From the NCBI GenBank assembly GCA_038373885.1, contig JAWZYV010016579.1, positions 372,001 through 436,000 of the forward strand: DNA of 64,000 bases. Direction: 5' to 3'. The position numbers and the translations under genes were made by a program. The notes under the pieces were generated by a model. The model did not search any database and was not told the origin of the DNA. It worked only from the letters and a program-made list of their open reading frames with translations. Shown piece by piece: positions 23,041-33,573 of the stretch. This DNA comes from Cheiracanthium punctorium. Lineage: Eukaryota; Arthropoda; Arachnida; Araneae; Cheiracanthiidae. Each line of letters begins with the position of its first letter. Position 1 is the first letter of the stretch.

Positions 23041-23430
23041 TTAAAGACTAGCAATGAAAGCGCTACTACGTGTATCCTACCCAAAATTAATAAATAAAAA
23101 TTGTAGCATGACTTTGTGAGTGACTTTTGCACTTTTATACAGAAGAAACTTGTGAAAGTCTAGATATTGTCAGAAAAAAATTCTTAAAATAATAATGGAC
23201 AAAGGTTATCTTTTGACCTATTGATTCTGGATGTAAAAATTTACTTTTTGTGTGTTAAATAAAATGGAATTTAATTTCAAAAACTCTTTGTCTACTAATT
23301 ACTACTTTTATACACTTTTAAGGAACTTTGGAGTAAGAGAAAATAGGCTTCTGGATGAATAGAATAGAATGTTATTTTCTTTTGTTATGTCCTAACTCTA
23401 ACTTGATATAAGAAAGTCAGAGAAGCGTAT
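23041..23430. other. AT-rich sequence without a gene
   Basis: Nothing recognisable is present. Confidence 0.6.
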
Positions 23431-23438
23431 GTTATTTT

Positions 23439-23594
23439 CAAGGCCGTACCGAGAAAAAAATTTAGGGGGGGGGACCAAAAGGTGAAAAAGGATAAATTTT
23501 TCACCAAAAACAGCTTCATTATTATTGTTTTGTTAACAAAATTTTAAATTTCGGGGGGGGGCGGACCCTCTGGTCCCCCCTGCGTACGGCCTTG
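23439..23594. mobile_element. hAT-type MITE with perfect 8-bp target duplication
   Basis: The termini CAAGGCCGTACC and the inverted GCGTACGGCCTTG bound 156 bp, and the flanks GTTATTTT at 23431-23438 and 23595-23602 are identical. Long G runs near both ends and a palindromic TTTTTCACC/GGTGAAAAA interior are typical of the short hAT derivatives seen elsewhere in this window. Confidence 0.85.
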
Positions 23595-23602
23595 GTTATT
23601 TT

Positions 23603-25360
23603 TATTTATTTATTTAATTATTCATTTCATTTTATTTTTTTTTCCTTTTGTTATGCACTAGAGTAACACTTAATTTTTATGTACATATATTTTCTTCGTT
23701 GAAAAAAAAAAAAAAAAAAGTTTTGTATTATTTTTATTATGCTATGTGCAGGATATACTCTGTAATACATGGCTTGAAAAAATTAAACTTCCTGAATCTA
23801 GACAAAACCAAACCACTCTTAGAATTGAAATAATAGAATCACTGTTCTTTTTTTTTTTAAACTGACTGTGACTATTAAAAGCATAACCGATAGAACGATA
23901 ACACGTTATGCGAACCTTTCAACGAAAATAAAATTAATGATAATGTAACATGTTGTTAACATTTTTCAAAAGTGGGTAAATTTTCCTGAATGGTGCATCC
24001 ATTTCATCTAAAAGTGTTTTATAACTGAATTATTTCAGCTCAGAGCTAATTAATAATCCGTCCAATAAAACGCTTTCGTTTCAATTTTTATCAAAATATA
24101 GATATATAAAAAATAAATTAAAGTGAGTAATCAGAAGAAAAAAATGTCAAAGGCTCTATTAATCAGATTTCAGATAGATCAGCACATCAGAGAAAAACAT
24201 TAACTCTAATTAACTGAACTTATAAGTCTTCTCGGGTATCCAGCGTTACATCTGTATAGTCGCGTAATGAGAGAAAAAAAATCAATAAAGTGAAAATTAC
24301 TGCAATATATTTCTAGCTTATTTTATCTGCAGATCAAATGATTAATGATTAGAAGTTCAGAAATTAATTAATAACTGTTGCCTCTTGCAAGGACTTTTGA
24401 TATACAAAGGTTGATAAGAAAAGCAACATAGAATATCAAGTTACCTAAGTCCATTGTTATTGTACAAAGCAACTGAAAAAGTGAAATAGTGATGATTGTA
24501 ATCAATGAATTTATTTCTGCTTTTAAGTCTAAAGTGTATTAAAAAATAGCATGTCATTAATTACTGCAATAAGGAATGAGAAGTAAGTGATTTTTTTATT
24601 TCTCAGTTTAATCTTTAATCTCAAAACCTAGATTTTTACAGACAGTAATGAAATAAAATTTCATTCGTCATATGTAAATATCAGAAAAAAAAAAGATTCC
24701 CTCCCATTTTATATTATCACAGAATACTCTTAAAATATACTTTTTAAATGATAATGTTAACAAAGATATTTTTCGTTAAAATTATTAAAGAACTTTGTAA
24801 ATAACACGCATATAAATAAATGCATTTAGTACTTTATTGATTTTGACTCCAGGTTTTTTAAAAGTGTTTTTAGGTTACATTTCGTATTTTATTTTATTTA
24901 ACACTATATCTCAGAAATAAATCTGTAGCTAATGCAAAATCACTGTACCTAAAACTTCTCAAATATACAATATTATCCCATCTCAATAACAATTGGTATC
25001 CTTAAATGTTTCTGTTTTGCTGGTTGGATGGTATTACGAACGTCTTCCAATATGTTCCGTAAGACTAACTGACCGAAGAAATAGAAGTATGGTACTTTCA
25101 TGGACTTTTAATATTTCGAATTCGATGCAACTTTGAACAAATATCCTGGTTCGAAGTGTAACAATCTTTCCAAATTAATATAAAATTAAAGTTAGAGTTT
25201 GAAATCAATCAAAAAATAAAAAAACTGAATTTTATTTCCTTGTTTAACTGTATAAGTCGCGTCTATAAATCGTCACAAATGTATATGGCAAATTCCAGCA
25301 CACACATTTTAGTCAAAATGATGGTTGCAGATAAAGTGGCATCATGCTTTCGACTGTTGC
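23603..25360. other. AT-rich sequence without a gene
   Basis: It includes an 18-base A run at 23702-23719. No gene or complete element is visible. Confidence 0.55.
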
Positions 25361-25480
25361 AACACACGTATATGTATACGTGTGTGTAATAAGTGAGTGA
25401 AGAATATACATTTTCTATGGTAAAAAATTCCTTCTGGGGGGGTTGTGACCCCCCTATGTCCCCCTTTGGCTACGCCACTG
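25361..25480 (+). mobile_element. Truncated hAT-type MITE, GGCTACGCC family
   Basis: The sequence from ACACACGTATATG through GTGAAGAATATACATTTT to the terminal TTGGCTACGCCACTG matches the right two-thirds of the copies at 45451, 54722 and 60155. The left terminus is missing, so this copy is 5'-truncated. Confidence 0.7.
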
Positions 25481-25528
25481 CATTTTATATGAGTATATTT
25501 ATATATAATAAGATGATATTCAATAAAT

Positions 25529-25590
25529 CAGACCCGCCACCCCCCGAAATGTCGGACCCCCTCCGAAATAATTTTCTGGGTACGGCCCTG
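25529..25590. mobile_element. hAT-type end fragment
   Basis: The fragment ends in GGGTACGGCCCTG, which is the inverted form of a CAGGGCCGTACCC terminus related to the element at 23439-23594. Only one end is present. Confidence 0.45.
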
Positions 25591-25929
25591 CAGAAGCCTA
25601 TACCTATAATCAACAATCGCGTTAATACTGTTCTCTCATTTGTTAGTTTAAAGTATCAAAACAAAAAATAAAGAAACAATTCAATGTATTTGCAAATATC
25701 AGCTTCTAATACTGATCACCTGATACTCTATCAATGCATAGCGAGCATCTCGGGAGAAAAAAAAAATACAATATTAATTTAAAGCTGACCGTACAGTGAC
25801 CATTATCAATCTAAGATCGGAAAGCTGAGGACCTTAAGAGCAAGCCCTGACCGTTTTGAAGTATGCAGTTGATATGCACAAAGGTTAACGGGGGGAAAAC
25901 TTGGACGAATAATTATTTAGTACATTATC
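25591..25929. other. AT-rich sequence without a gene
   Basis: Nothing recognisable is present. Confidence 0.6.
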
Positions 25930-26330
25930 CAGCCACTGTTGACATCATCGAGTTTCTTGTCAGCCGAGACTAAAAAGAGAAAAAAGAAAGTCTCGCTGAC
26001 GTTTTTCGATTTCTTTTTCTTTTGTTTTTCTTTGGTTGAGAGATGGCCCGAAAGGACTTCTGATACAGTCTATCGCATTGGTTCCCATGGCCTTGAACCA
26101 CTGCAGAGTTATCGGACGCTGGACCAAGAGACATATTGCAGCGACAGAACACGATCACCCCAACAACAGGCTGACTTTTCGTTGTCCTGTTTGTCGGTCA
26201 CGTCAACTCAGAAGCGTAGATCACGGGAAGATTGTAAAAGAAACTGGGAAATCATTGATAAAAGATCCGTCATAACAGATCGTCAAAGGCTGGGAATTTG
26301 GTGCTGCAGGATCACATTTCGGTGCATGCA
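25930..26330. promoter_or_regulatory. GC-richer pocket with two overlapping open frames
   Basis: This unique pocket is open in two plus-strand phases: 133 codons at 25939-26340 and 79 codons at 26036-26275. The second includes the residues RCPVCRSRQLRS, but a single CxxC pair is not enough to call a domain. The larger frame begins in a T-rich tract, which argues against a real start. It may be a regulatory island or an unrecognised exon. Confidence 0.2.
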
Positions 26331-27135
26331 AAGGATATAAATATTGAGAAAATAATTGAGAACGGTTTTTAAAAATTTAAAGAACAGAGACATTAGGGAA
26401 TAAAATTCCTTTCTAGAATTTTTAAGCTTTTCTAAAATTTTTAATTAACATCTCTATAAAAAATCTTCATTTATTTAAGTCCCTCAAAAATTTTGTGTTT
26501 TTATCAGACTGATAGAAACTCGTATTAATATAAATTACTCAATAAACCTTTGATAACAGTTTACTCAATAAACATTTATTTCTTATACAGTATTTATTAA
26601 AAAAATATTGGACGTAAAAAATTTTAATGTAGTACTTTCTATTTAATTGCAGACAAATTTTAAAGTGGATCATTAAGAGTACTTTTAAATATTTCATAAG
26701 CTTTTAATTTATAGTTTAGTTCATACAAGGGGAAAAAATATAAGAAAAAATCATAGTTACGTAGTTATAACTACAAGAATAAAACTTTTAGTAAGATTGT
26801 AAGGGGGGGAGGGTTATTATTACTAGTATATTAAAATTAGTATTTAAGAGAAGGCAAAACATTTTTTGCCTAAAAAATAGGTTCAAATCTATCAAGCAAC
26901 TCAGTAATAATAGAAAACTCTAATAAAAACTTTAGTTTGAAATAAATAAATAAAAATGCACCTTAATGTTGAGGAAAATACAGAGAGAGAAAGAAAGACA
27001 TGAATGAGAATTGTATTGATAGTTTTTTATGCATTAAATAGAAGAAATATAGCACGTTTTAAACATCATATCTGATCGTTATAGAGTAAGCTGCTGTGTT
27101 TTACAATTTTCGGTACAATATAGAGAAAACTACCA

Positions 27136-27136
<1 letters not shown>
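26331..27136. other. AT-rich sequence without a gene
   Basis: Nothing recognisable is present. Confidence 0.6.

Positions 27137-27166
<30 letters not shown>
27137..27166. repeat. 30-base poly-A tract
   Basis: An uninterrupted A run. The preceding 300 bases do not look like a known SINE or LINE end. Confidence 0.95.
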
Positions 27167-27167
<1 letters not shown>

Positions 27168-27189
27168 AGAACGAATAAAACATAAACAT

Positions 27190-27860
27190 AAATGTCTACT
27201 AATAGTTCCTCACCGCCTTAAAATCAGTCCTAAATTGAGGGTACGGGGGCCATCTTCTCAAAACCAGAAGCTGACACTAAGTGGCTAATTTTGTCAGTTT
27301 ATCAAACTAGTGCTTGCACTTCAAATTGTCGCAGAAGGGACCGGAACACAACCTCGGACCGGTCCCTCCTCGATTAGGGGGGACCTCGAAAGATACCCTA
27401 AAGGAGAAGTGCGTAACACACAGTAGCCACATAATTACAGTATCCGAAGCATTTCCCACTGCAAAATTGGTTCTAAACTTTTCAAGTAACCACGTGCGTG
27501 TGGAAGATTCAGTCCGATGGTAGCTTGAGATTAAGGGCTCGACTCTTCCCCCTAAGGGCAACCTGGGTGACGGTGGAATCAGGTCCAAATTGAAAGTCAC
27601 CATACATTTTTTTTTTCTCCTTCTTTGTTTTATTTTATTTTTTCATTTCCTGATATTTTATTTATATTTTTTTGTCTATTATCATTATTGCAGTCTCTTT
27701 TATACCTATCCTGCAGGGTAATTTCTTAAACCTATAGCCGCGTTGCAGTGCGGAGGGGGTTCACAATCTTAATACCCGGTAAATGGAGTCCGGTCGGGGG
27801 ACTTAATTGCGGGGTCAGGCGCACTGGAAGCCGCCACTTACTTTTGCCGCAGTAGTCATT
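27190..27860. other. Two GC-richer blocks split by a pyrimidine-rich tract
   Basis: Blocks at about 27230-27605 and 27710-27850 are strongly GC-richer than their surroundings and are separated by a T/C-rich stretch. The first is open on both strands (69 and 98 codons) and contains short inverted words such as GGACCGG and CCGGTCC. The second has CGGGGTCAGGCGCACTGG. This could be an old retroposon or satellite relative with a pyrimidine spacer, or a unique island. I recognise no tRNA, snRNA or rRNA signature. Confidence 0.3.
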
Positions 27861-28457
27861 TTCTTTTTTTCTTCTTTCCTCTTTTCTTTATGATTATTGT
27901 ATACATAGGCACACACACGCTCCCGGATCTGAGAATTTGTCCCGCAGTCTGACTGTCTCCACGCCAGTGTCACCAGTCGGGTGTCATTAGGTGGTCAGAA
28001 GTCTCGGTTCTCTCGCACGTAGAAGCGCAATTAATATTTAATAGGTATGCGCAACTGTACTTCCCTACCCTTCCCCCCCCCCTCTACCTCCTTCGTATAA
28101 TCATTCAGCTGAAGGGATTTTTTTTTGTTTTTTGTTTTTTTGTCAATTGCTATGATTACATGACTGGTTTTCCGGTGCTTAGCAAAAATACAGCGAAATG
28201 TCTGAAAGAAAAGTCATCAGAATGTCGGAGTAAGATTACGAATTCCGAAGCAATTTTAAAGAAAATGCGTGTTTCTTACGCAACGGAACCGAAGTTTTCA
28301 CGAACAGACTTTTTATGTAACTGGGAATTATGCTCTCTAAAGAAAATGAAAAAGACGAAATATTTTGCGGACTTTTACAGGAAAAAAAAGGGGCTACTGC
28401 AAAAACTTTTATAATTGTTAAAGTTTCGGTGGCTTTAATTTGAATTAAAACGAAGTA
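27861..28457. other. Mixed-composition sequence without a gene
   Basis: There are C-rich and T-rich tracts near 28070-28140. An 84-codon frame at 28160-28414 with many lysines is unrecognised. Confidence 0.5.
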
Positions 28458-29072
28458 CACTACTGGCCAAAAGTATTGCAAGTTTGAGAAATCTAAAGAT
28501 CGTTTCAAGAATAAGCCCAGAAAAAATGGACAGGAAATTTGCCAGTTTTAAATAATTTTGAGAATTTATGTTGTAAAATTGGAAAGAATACATCTGAAAA
28601 TCACCAAATGACAAAATGAGAGCTTCAGGAACCAATAATTTAAGATGGCACCATGAAACAACGAAGGAAGTGTTGTAAAACATTGTGGATTGCTTATCTA
28701 AAGGAGTGGCTGTTGTGATCAAAGTCAAGACTGCTCGGCAACATAATAAATTATCTTTAGTTCAATTGCATTTATTTATTATCCTCTTTTGCAGAATAAC
28801 TTGAAATTAATTCTTATTTAATTTTATTCCGTCGAGCCAAAATGGATTATGATTTCTAATAACCTATATATTTTTTATGCTATTTTTTCAATAAATTAAA
28901 TAATTATTTTTGTTCGATAACTTGATGCTATCTTGTCTTACAAGTAATTAATTTAAAATGCGTACATTAAAAAATATCAATTATATTGATTTTTAATTTT
29001 GACGGGGGAGAGGGGGCTTAATCTTGAAAAGGTTTAGATATCTGAAACTTGCAATACTTTTGGCCAGTAGTG
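28458..29072 (+). mobile_element. Tc1-type transposon, internally deleted and decayed
   Basis: The ends CACTACTGGCCAAAAGTATT and AATACTTTTGGCCAGTAGTG are perfect inverted copies extending about 28 bp, and the element is flanked by TA on both sides (28456-28457 and 29073-29074). At 615 bp it is far shorter than a complete Tc1 element of roughly 1.6 kb. A reading frame at about 28649-28750 looks like the transposase C-terminus. The terminal repeats remain well matched although the coding part is broken. Confidence 0.9.
28649..28750 (+). pseudogene. Tc1 transposase C-terminal remnant
   Basis: Read in the phase beginning at 28649, the translation includes ETTKEVL, a stop codon, then NIVDCLSKGVAVVIKVK. 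This spacing and the VI-K pattern resemble the end of Tc1-family transposases, where a short helix with a leucine and an N-(L/I)-V motif is followed by a V-I-x-x-K-G tail. The catalytic DDE part and the DNA-binding domain are absent, and the frame carries an internal stop at 28676-28678. It cannot make an active enzyme. The assignment rests on family memory and on the Tc1-type ends of the host element. Confidence 0.5.
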
Positions 29073-29381
29073 TAATTTCTATGGACATTATTTATAAGTA
29101 ACATTTAACCCTTTGTTCCATGATGCCCACTCTATGGACAAAAGTGTACAGCTCAAAAATGCAAACTGAGTTATGCTTCAGTAAAATTTCCACATATTCT
29201 TGTAAGAAGTGTAAAGTGTATTTGTGAAATGATGTATTGATGAAAAGTTGACTGTTGAAAGAAACATGCTGAATATGAAGATTTTTATAAGGATTTATAG
29301 AAATATGATCATTGTGCTTCTCAATTCATTATGAAAATCGATTTTCCATAACTTTGTCATCATGATCTTTCAATTTAACAT

Positions 29382-29448
29382 GGCCGGGGGGGGGGAGAAG
29401 AGAACTCATGTTGTGCCCCAGATGTCAAATCCCGTAGCTACGCCCTTG
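29382..29448 (+). mobile_element. hAT-type end fragment
   Basis: After a G run, the fragment ends in GTAGCTACGCCCTTG, close to the GGCTACGCCCCTG terminus of the family at 45451 and 54722. No partner end was found. Confidence 0.45.
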
Positions 29449-29570
29449 CATATGCGTAATTCTTTTGGGAAGGGACTAATTAAAAAAAAAAAAAAAGAAA
29501 AGAAAAGCTTAACTGACCAATTCAAACTATAGAATAAAGCAACGTGTTGTGCTAAACCAATGTACATTTT

Positions 29571-29705
29571 CGGAGGGGCTGAGTTATATTAAAAAAAACT
29601 AATTTGACTTATACAAATCATACAATGAAGAAAAATGTTAACCGTAATCAATAATTTTTGGGGTACAGAAGCCCCTCAAAACCCTGTCCTGGATCTGCCA
29701 CACTG
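29571..29705 (+). mobile_element. hAT-type fragment, GGATCCGCCACTG family
   Basis: The fragment aligns with the right part of the element at 61354-61637: GAGGGGCTGA, a TTTGACTTA block, and the end CTGGATCTGCCACACTG. The left terminus is absent. Confidence 0.45.
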
Positions 29706-29871
29706 TTTACGCATATACAGAGTACGCGTACGCTGTACACCCTAGTAGAAAAACTGTAGCGATTGATTAAAGAAAAATTCGAGTAAAATAATTTTTTTTT
29801 ATTAGGCATGAGAAAAACACATACATTTTCTTTTAACTTCTCCAGATTATTTGTATGCAACAAAGGGTTAA

Positions 29872-31779
29872 AAGCAAAGAACTTTAGCTTTTATTTAGAA
29901 GGGAATCGCACTTTTATAAGTTAATGTTTCAATCTTCAAACTATGAAAACTTTCACCTAATATAATTTACTTTATTGTACAGAGTGTACTTAAGGAATGT
30001 TACAGAACTAAGAGCCACTGTAAGCATCATTTATGCGAGCTCCCTAACCCTATTTAAGTAAAACACGAAACATGATTTAAGTTTTCACAAGTTGGCGAAT
30101 TGTTTCATCGTTTTATTTGCATTTTAGTGGCATATTTTATAACAGTGGTTATTTTGAAACATAGCCACAAATATTATTAGTCCTGAAACATGTGAATGTA
30201 AACTATTGTTCGTATACAATACATGCAACCTTAATTTTTGAAATAATGTAGAGATACAGTTTAAATTGCAAAAAATGTTCAAAGAAAGCACAAATTTCCG
30301 TTTATATCCACTTTCCTTAAAAAATCTCCTGGGCATAATCTCTAATTGTCCTGCTCTAAAGCAATCCCTGTATATAATCATTTGCATATTTCACGGGGGG
30401 GGGGGAGCAGATTTTATCACAAAACGTTAGATTATTATTACTATTTGTTTAAAAAAATCCAGGTTGGGGGGGGGGAGGTCTAGTTAATACCTGATATACT
30501 TCGTAACCCTTTTGCAGTAATTCTAATACATTTGAGCACATGATGGTGATTCATTTTCTTTGTCCACTGATGATTCAACTCTTAATCCGAAAACCGACAG
30601 AATTTACACCATTCACGTGACACTGTTCCGCTAGTTTAGACATTTGGGTAAATTTTCAGGAAGATCACAAGGGCTCAACAATAACCTGCAACACTCCATT
30701 ATGTGAAGATTTAATCTGCTTTTCACTGCAGTCTTGTGCCAACAAAAAGACTTTCATAAGCTACCGATCGTCGAAATGAGGAAAAATGTTGTATTTGTTC
30801 AGAAAAAAAAAGGAAAAATAAAATTATTCGTATTTTTTTCTTATTTAAAAGAAATGTAACAATTGAATTCATAATTAAACGCTACACAGACTTGAAAGCA
30901 CAGTTGCTGAGCGTAAACTATAGAAGTCACAATAAATACATTAAAAATCATATTTGTTCTCAAGTTATTTATTTATTTATTTATTATTATTATTGGTTAG
31001 TTTACTGACATTCGGTAAAATTTATCATATATTTTAAACTACAATGAATTTTAAATTGTTATAACTTCTAAATGTGAATACCAATTGATTTTTTAAAAAA
31101 TATATATCAAAAGAGCTCCAAACTACAATGAAATCACACCAAGTTGTAGGATCATCAATACTGATATAAAGAAACAGGACGTAAAAAATATTGCAGTGAA
31201 AAATATTGATTTATAAGATAATTTTGACCGTCATTAGTTGAAATAGAAAATAACCCAACAAAATAGGTCAGGTCAAAATAATATGTAATGTACAAAATTC
31301 ATCAACCAAGTACTACACATTACACGACGCTTTGTAAAAAATTTCATAGTAGTACTACATTTTTATAAACTAATCATAAAAGAAGGCAGTGATTTCGAGA
31401 AATTATGAAGCTGCCATTACGTGATAGTGATGTTGATAAGAAGTATTACAACCAGAAAAATTTCACCGAAATCAGTGAAAGCAACAAAAGATTGCAATTT
31501 TATGCTTGGAAGTGTTAAATTCATTAATTTACAAAGTGCTAAATTATTCCGTTACAAAGACAGTTCGCATCAATTTCTAGTAGCGCCCCCATCCGTCTAT
31601 CTATCCGTTCGGGCATCAAGGCCACTTTCTCCACCATTTGAGCTGCAAAAAGACAACGGAGCCATAAATATCCATCACTTGTAACTATCGAAATGGCTGA
31701 ATAATTAAACTCCAACACCCCAACTAAAAATAAAATCTTCACATTAAAAGAAAGAAAAAAAAAAAAAAAAAAGAGCACC
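29872..31779. other. AT-rich sequence without a gene
   Basis: G homopolymer blocks lie near 30394-30406 and 30465-30476. A less AT-rich patch lies at about 31550-31670 with no recognisable content. An A run is at 31755-31772. Confidence 0.5.
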
Positions 31780-32480
31780 GTTTAACCTCTTGGTCCGGTT
31801 CAGTTCATTATTTTACAGTGGAGTCCATCTGGGAGCACCGTTAGGGCAGTCCACACCTTTAGCAAGGGAGGAGATTGTCAGACATGAGGGAAGGGGAAGG
31901 GAAAAAGCATTGCCCCCCCCCCCAAAGGGTGGACAGAATAAATGCATTATGAAAATTAACCGCGGATTCTGAACGATGAATAAATGAGCGGAACTATTAA
32001 TGCAAATTTCGAAATATTTATACCAGGACGCTTGGCTGGGTAGATGAGACTGACCAATGGGCGACGCTCGAATGTTGACCACAGAGGGGGGATTGACAAA
32101 TGACCGGGCCACACTTGATGCCACGAAGATTATTAGCTCATCAATTACACTTTGTTTGAGCGCAGGCCGCAGAATCCAACCAACAAGTATTGAGTTACGG
32201 CTCCAGGGAATGCGAGGGTCGTATATTTAGCGGGCGATATAGATACCGGGTGGTGGAAATTAATCCCGCAGAGGACTTTCAAAAACGCCGAGTTTAATTC
32301 TTTTTAGTGCTAACCAGACATGGGGGAGTCCGCAGTGTTATTAACTACATGACAGATGGTGGCGGAACTCTCCGCTCGGTAGTTCTGGTGCATCGTAAGT
32401 AGCACCTTCCAAATATCCATTTTGGTGATAAGATAAAACTCTTTTACGTGTCAGGTAAGTGCATCTCGTCCGAAAATATC
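31780..32480. promoter_or_regulatory. GC-richer island with octamer and TAATCCC motifs
   Basis: This unique pocket of about 700 bp contains the POU octamer ATGCAAAT at 32000-32007, a CCAAT word near 32055, a GACCACAG Runx-like word near 32078, TAATCCC (OTX/bicoid-like) at 32261-32267 and a CAGATG E-box near 32352. The overlapping frames (103 codons on minus, 60 on plus) end in C-rich homopolymer DNA and are not recognisable. I read it as a candidate enhancer or promoter. Confidence 0.3.
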
Positions 32481-32662
32481 TTGCGATTGCCTGATAATGC
32501 AGGGTATGGTCCACCTAAAAACTCTTGACAGGAAAGAGATGATTTACAGCTTTCGTTTCCCTTTCAGATCAGAACAAAATATTTACAAGTCGACCTTAAG
32601 CAGTTGAATATAACTTTGTATAGCTGGACAATTTCGTAGAAACAGACTCATCACAGTCGCAG

Positions 32663-32693
<31 letters not shown>

Positions 32694-33146
32694 GCTTTAT
32701 ACCATGAAAAGAAAGAAATAAGTGTTCAATTTAAATATAGCTATATTTAGTGCACGATGTAGTTATTATGAACAAAATATTTAATTTAATTAAAGGAAGA
32801 ACAGTTCAAAGCAGCAAACAGAAACTACAATCTTTTCCTGATAACAAAATATTAGCTTATATCAAACCGAATTATTTTCACTTCATCATAAGAAGAACGC
32901 CTTTTATTAGTTCAAAATTATCCCTTTCTTAAAATTCAGCGTCATCCTTAGTATACGTACAATATGTAATGAAGGCCGCAAATAAGGGGATACAAATGGA
33001 TCACGTTAACCAGAGCGCCGATGATCAAAATCAGGCATGGTTCCATGGTAGAGGGTGCCCTTATAAAAGTTTGCCCCGGGAGACGTAATCTCTAGTTGCG
33101 ACACTGCTAATACGAATCATAAGAAACAAGAGGTAAATAACAAAAC
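32481..33146. other. AT-rich sequence with a 28-base poly-A
   Basis: The A run is at 32663-32690. A GC-richer stretch at about 33000-33110 has imperfect inverted words but no boundaries I can defend. No gene is visible. Confidence 0.5.
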
Positions 33147-33330
33147 CAGAGATTCTCAACTGGTGGAGCTCTGATTTCTTACTCTGGTGGAGCACTTTGA
33201 GGATCTTTGGATTTTGTCGGAGCACCTTGTATAAACTTGAGTCTAGTCAATTAGAGGCTAAAGCAACAACAAAATTTTTCGCGAAGCATTTGCTACCTTC
33301 GCCTGGCGGAGCGCAGCTTGAGAAACTCCG
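33147..33330. mobile_element. hAT-type MITE, diverged
   Basis: CAGAGATTCTCAACTGGTGG at the left is mirrored by a decayed right end CTTGAGAAACTCCG. Inside, the word GGTGGAGC or GGCGGAGC is repeated. The flanks show only a partial 8-bp match, so this is an old copy. Confidence 0.55.
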
Positions 33331-33538
33331 AGCTAAAAGAACAAAATTTTAACTGATTGTAATGGGCTTTATTTATTTATTTGCTCCAGCTTAAGTAGGA
33401 GCATGAAAAGTAAGAGTAAAACAGTACTATTCATAATTATGCGGCGTGGAAACTATTCTTCGTGAAAACTATTTGACATGCAGGAGTTACACTGAGAAGT
33501 TTAGATTTTGAAGTCTTGAGAGAATAAAAGCCCTACAA

Positions 33539-33541
<3 letters not shown>

Positions 33542-33571
<30 letters not shown>
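33542..33571. repeat. 30-base poly-A tract
   Basis: An uninterrupted A run with no recognisable retroposon body before it. Confidence 0.95.

Positions 33572-33573
<2 letters not shown>

Larger units (their letters stand above)
29109..29867. mobile_element. piggyBac-type element with nested hAT fragments
   Basis: TTAA followed by CCCTTTGTTCCATGATG on the left is mirrored by TGTATGCAACAAAGGG followed by TTAA on the right (29868-29871). The 759-bp body contains two unrelated hAT-type end fragments (29382-29448 and 29571-29705), which accounts for part of its length. No transposase frame is visible. It begins 36 bp after the right end of the Tc1 element, so this is an insertion hot spot or a preserved pile-up. 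Confidence 0.65.

Noticed and set aside
26036..26275. Possible zinc-binding peptide with CPVC
   Set aside because: There is only one CxxC pair, no second half of a finger, no intron signals, and an overlapping longer frame.
33011..33106. Possible small hAT element (CAGAGCGCC to CGACACTG)
   Set aside because: The ends match poorly and the flanking 8-mers differ completely.
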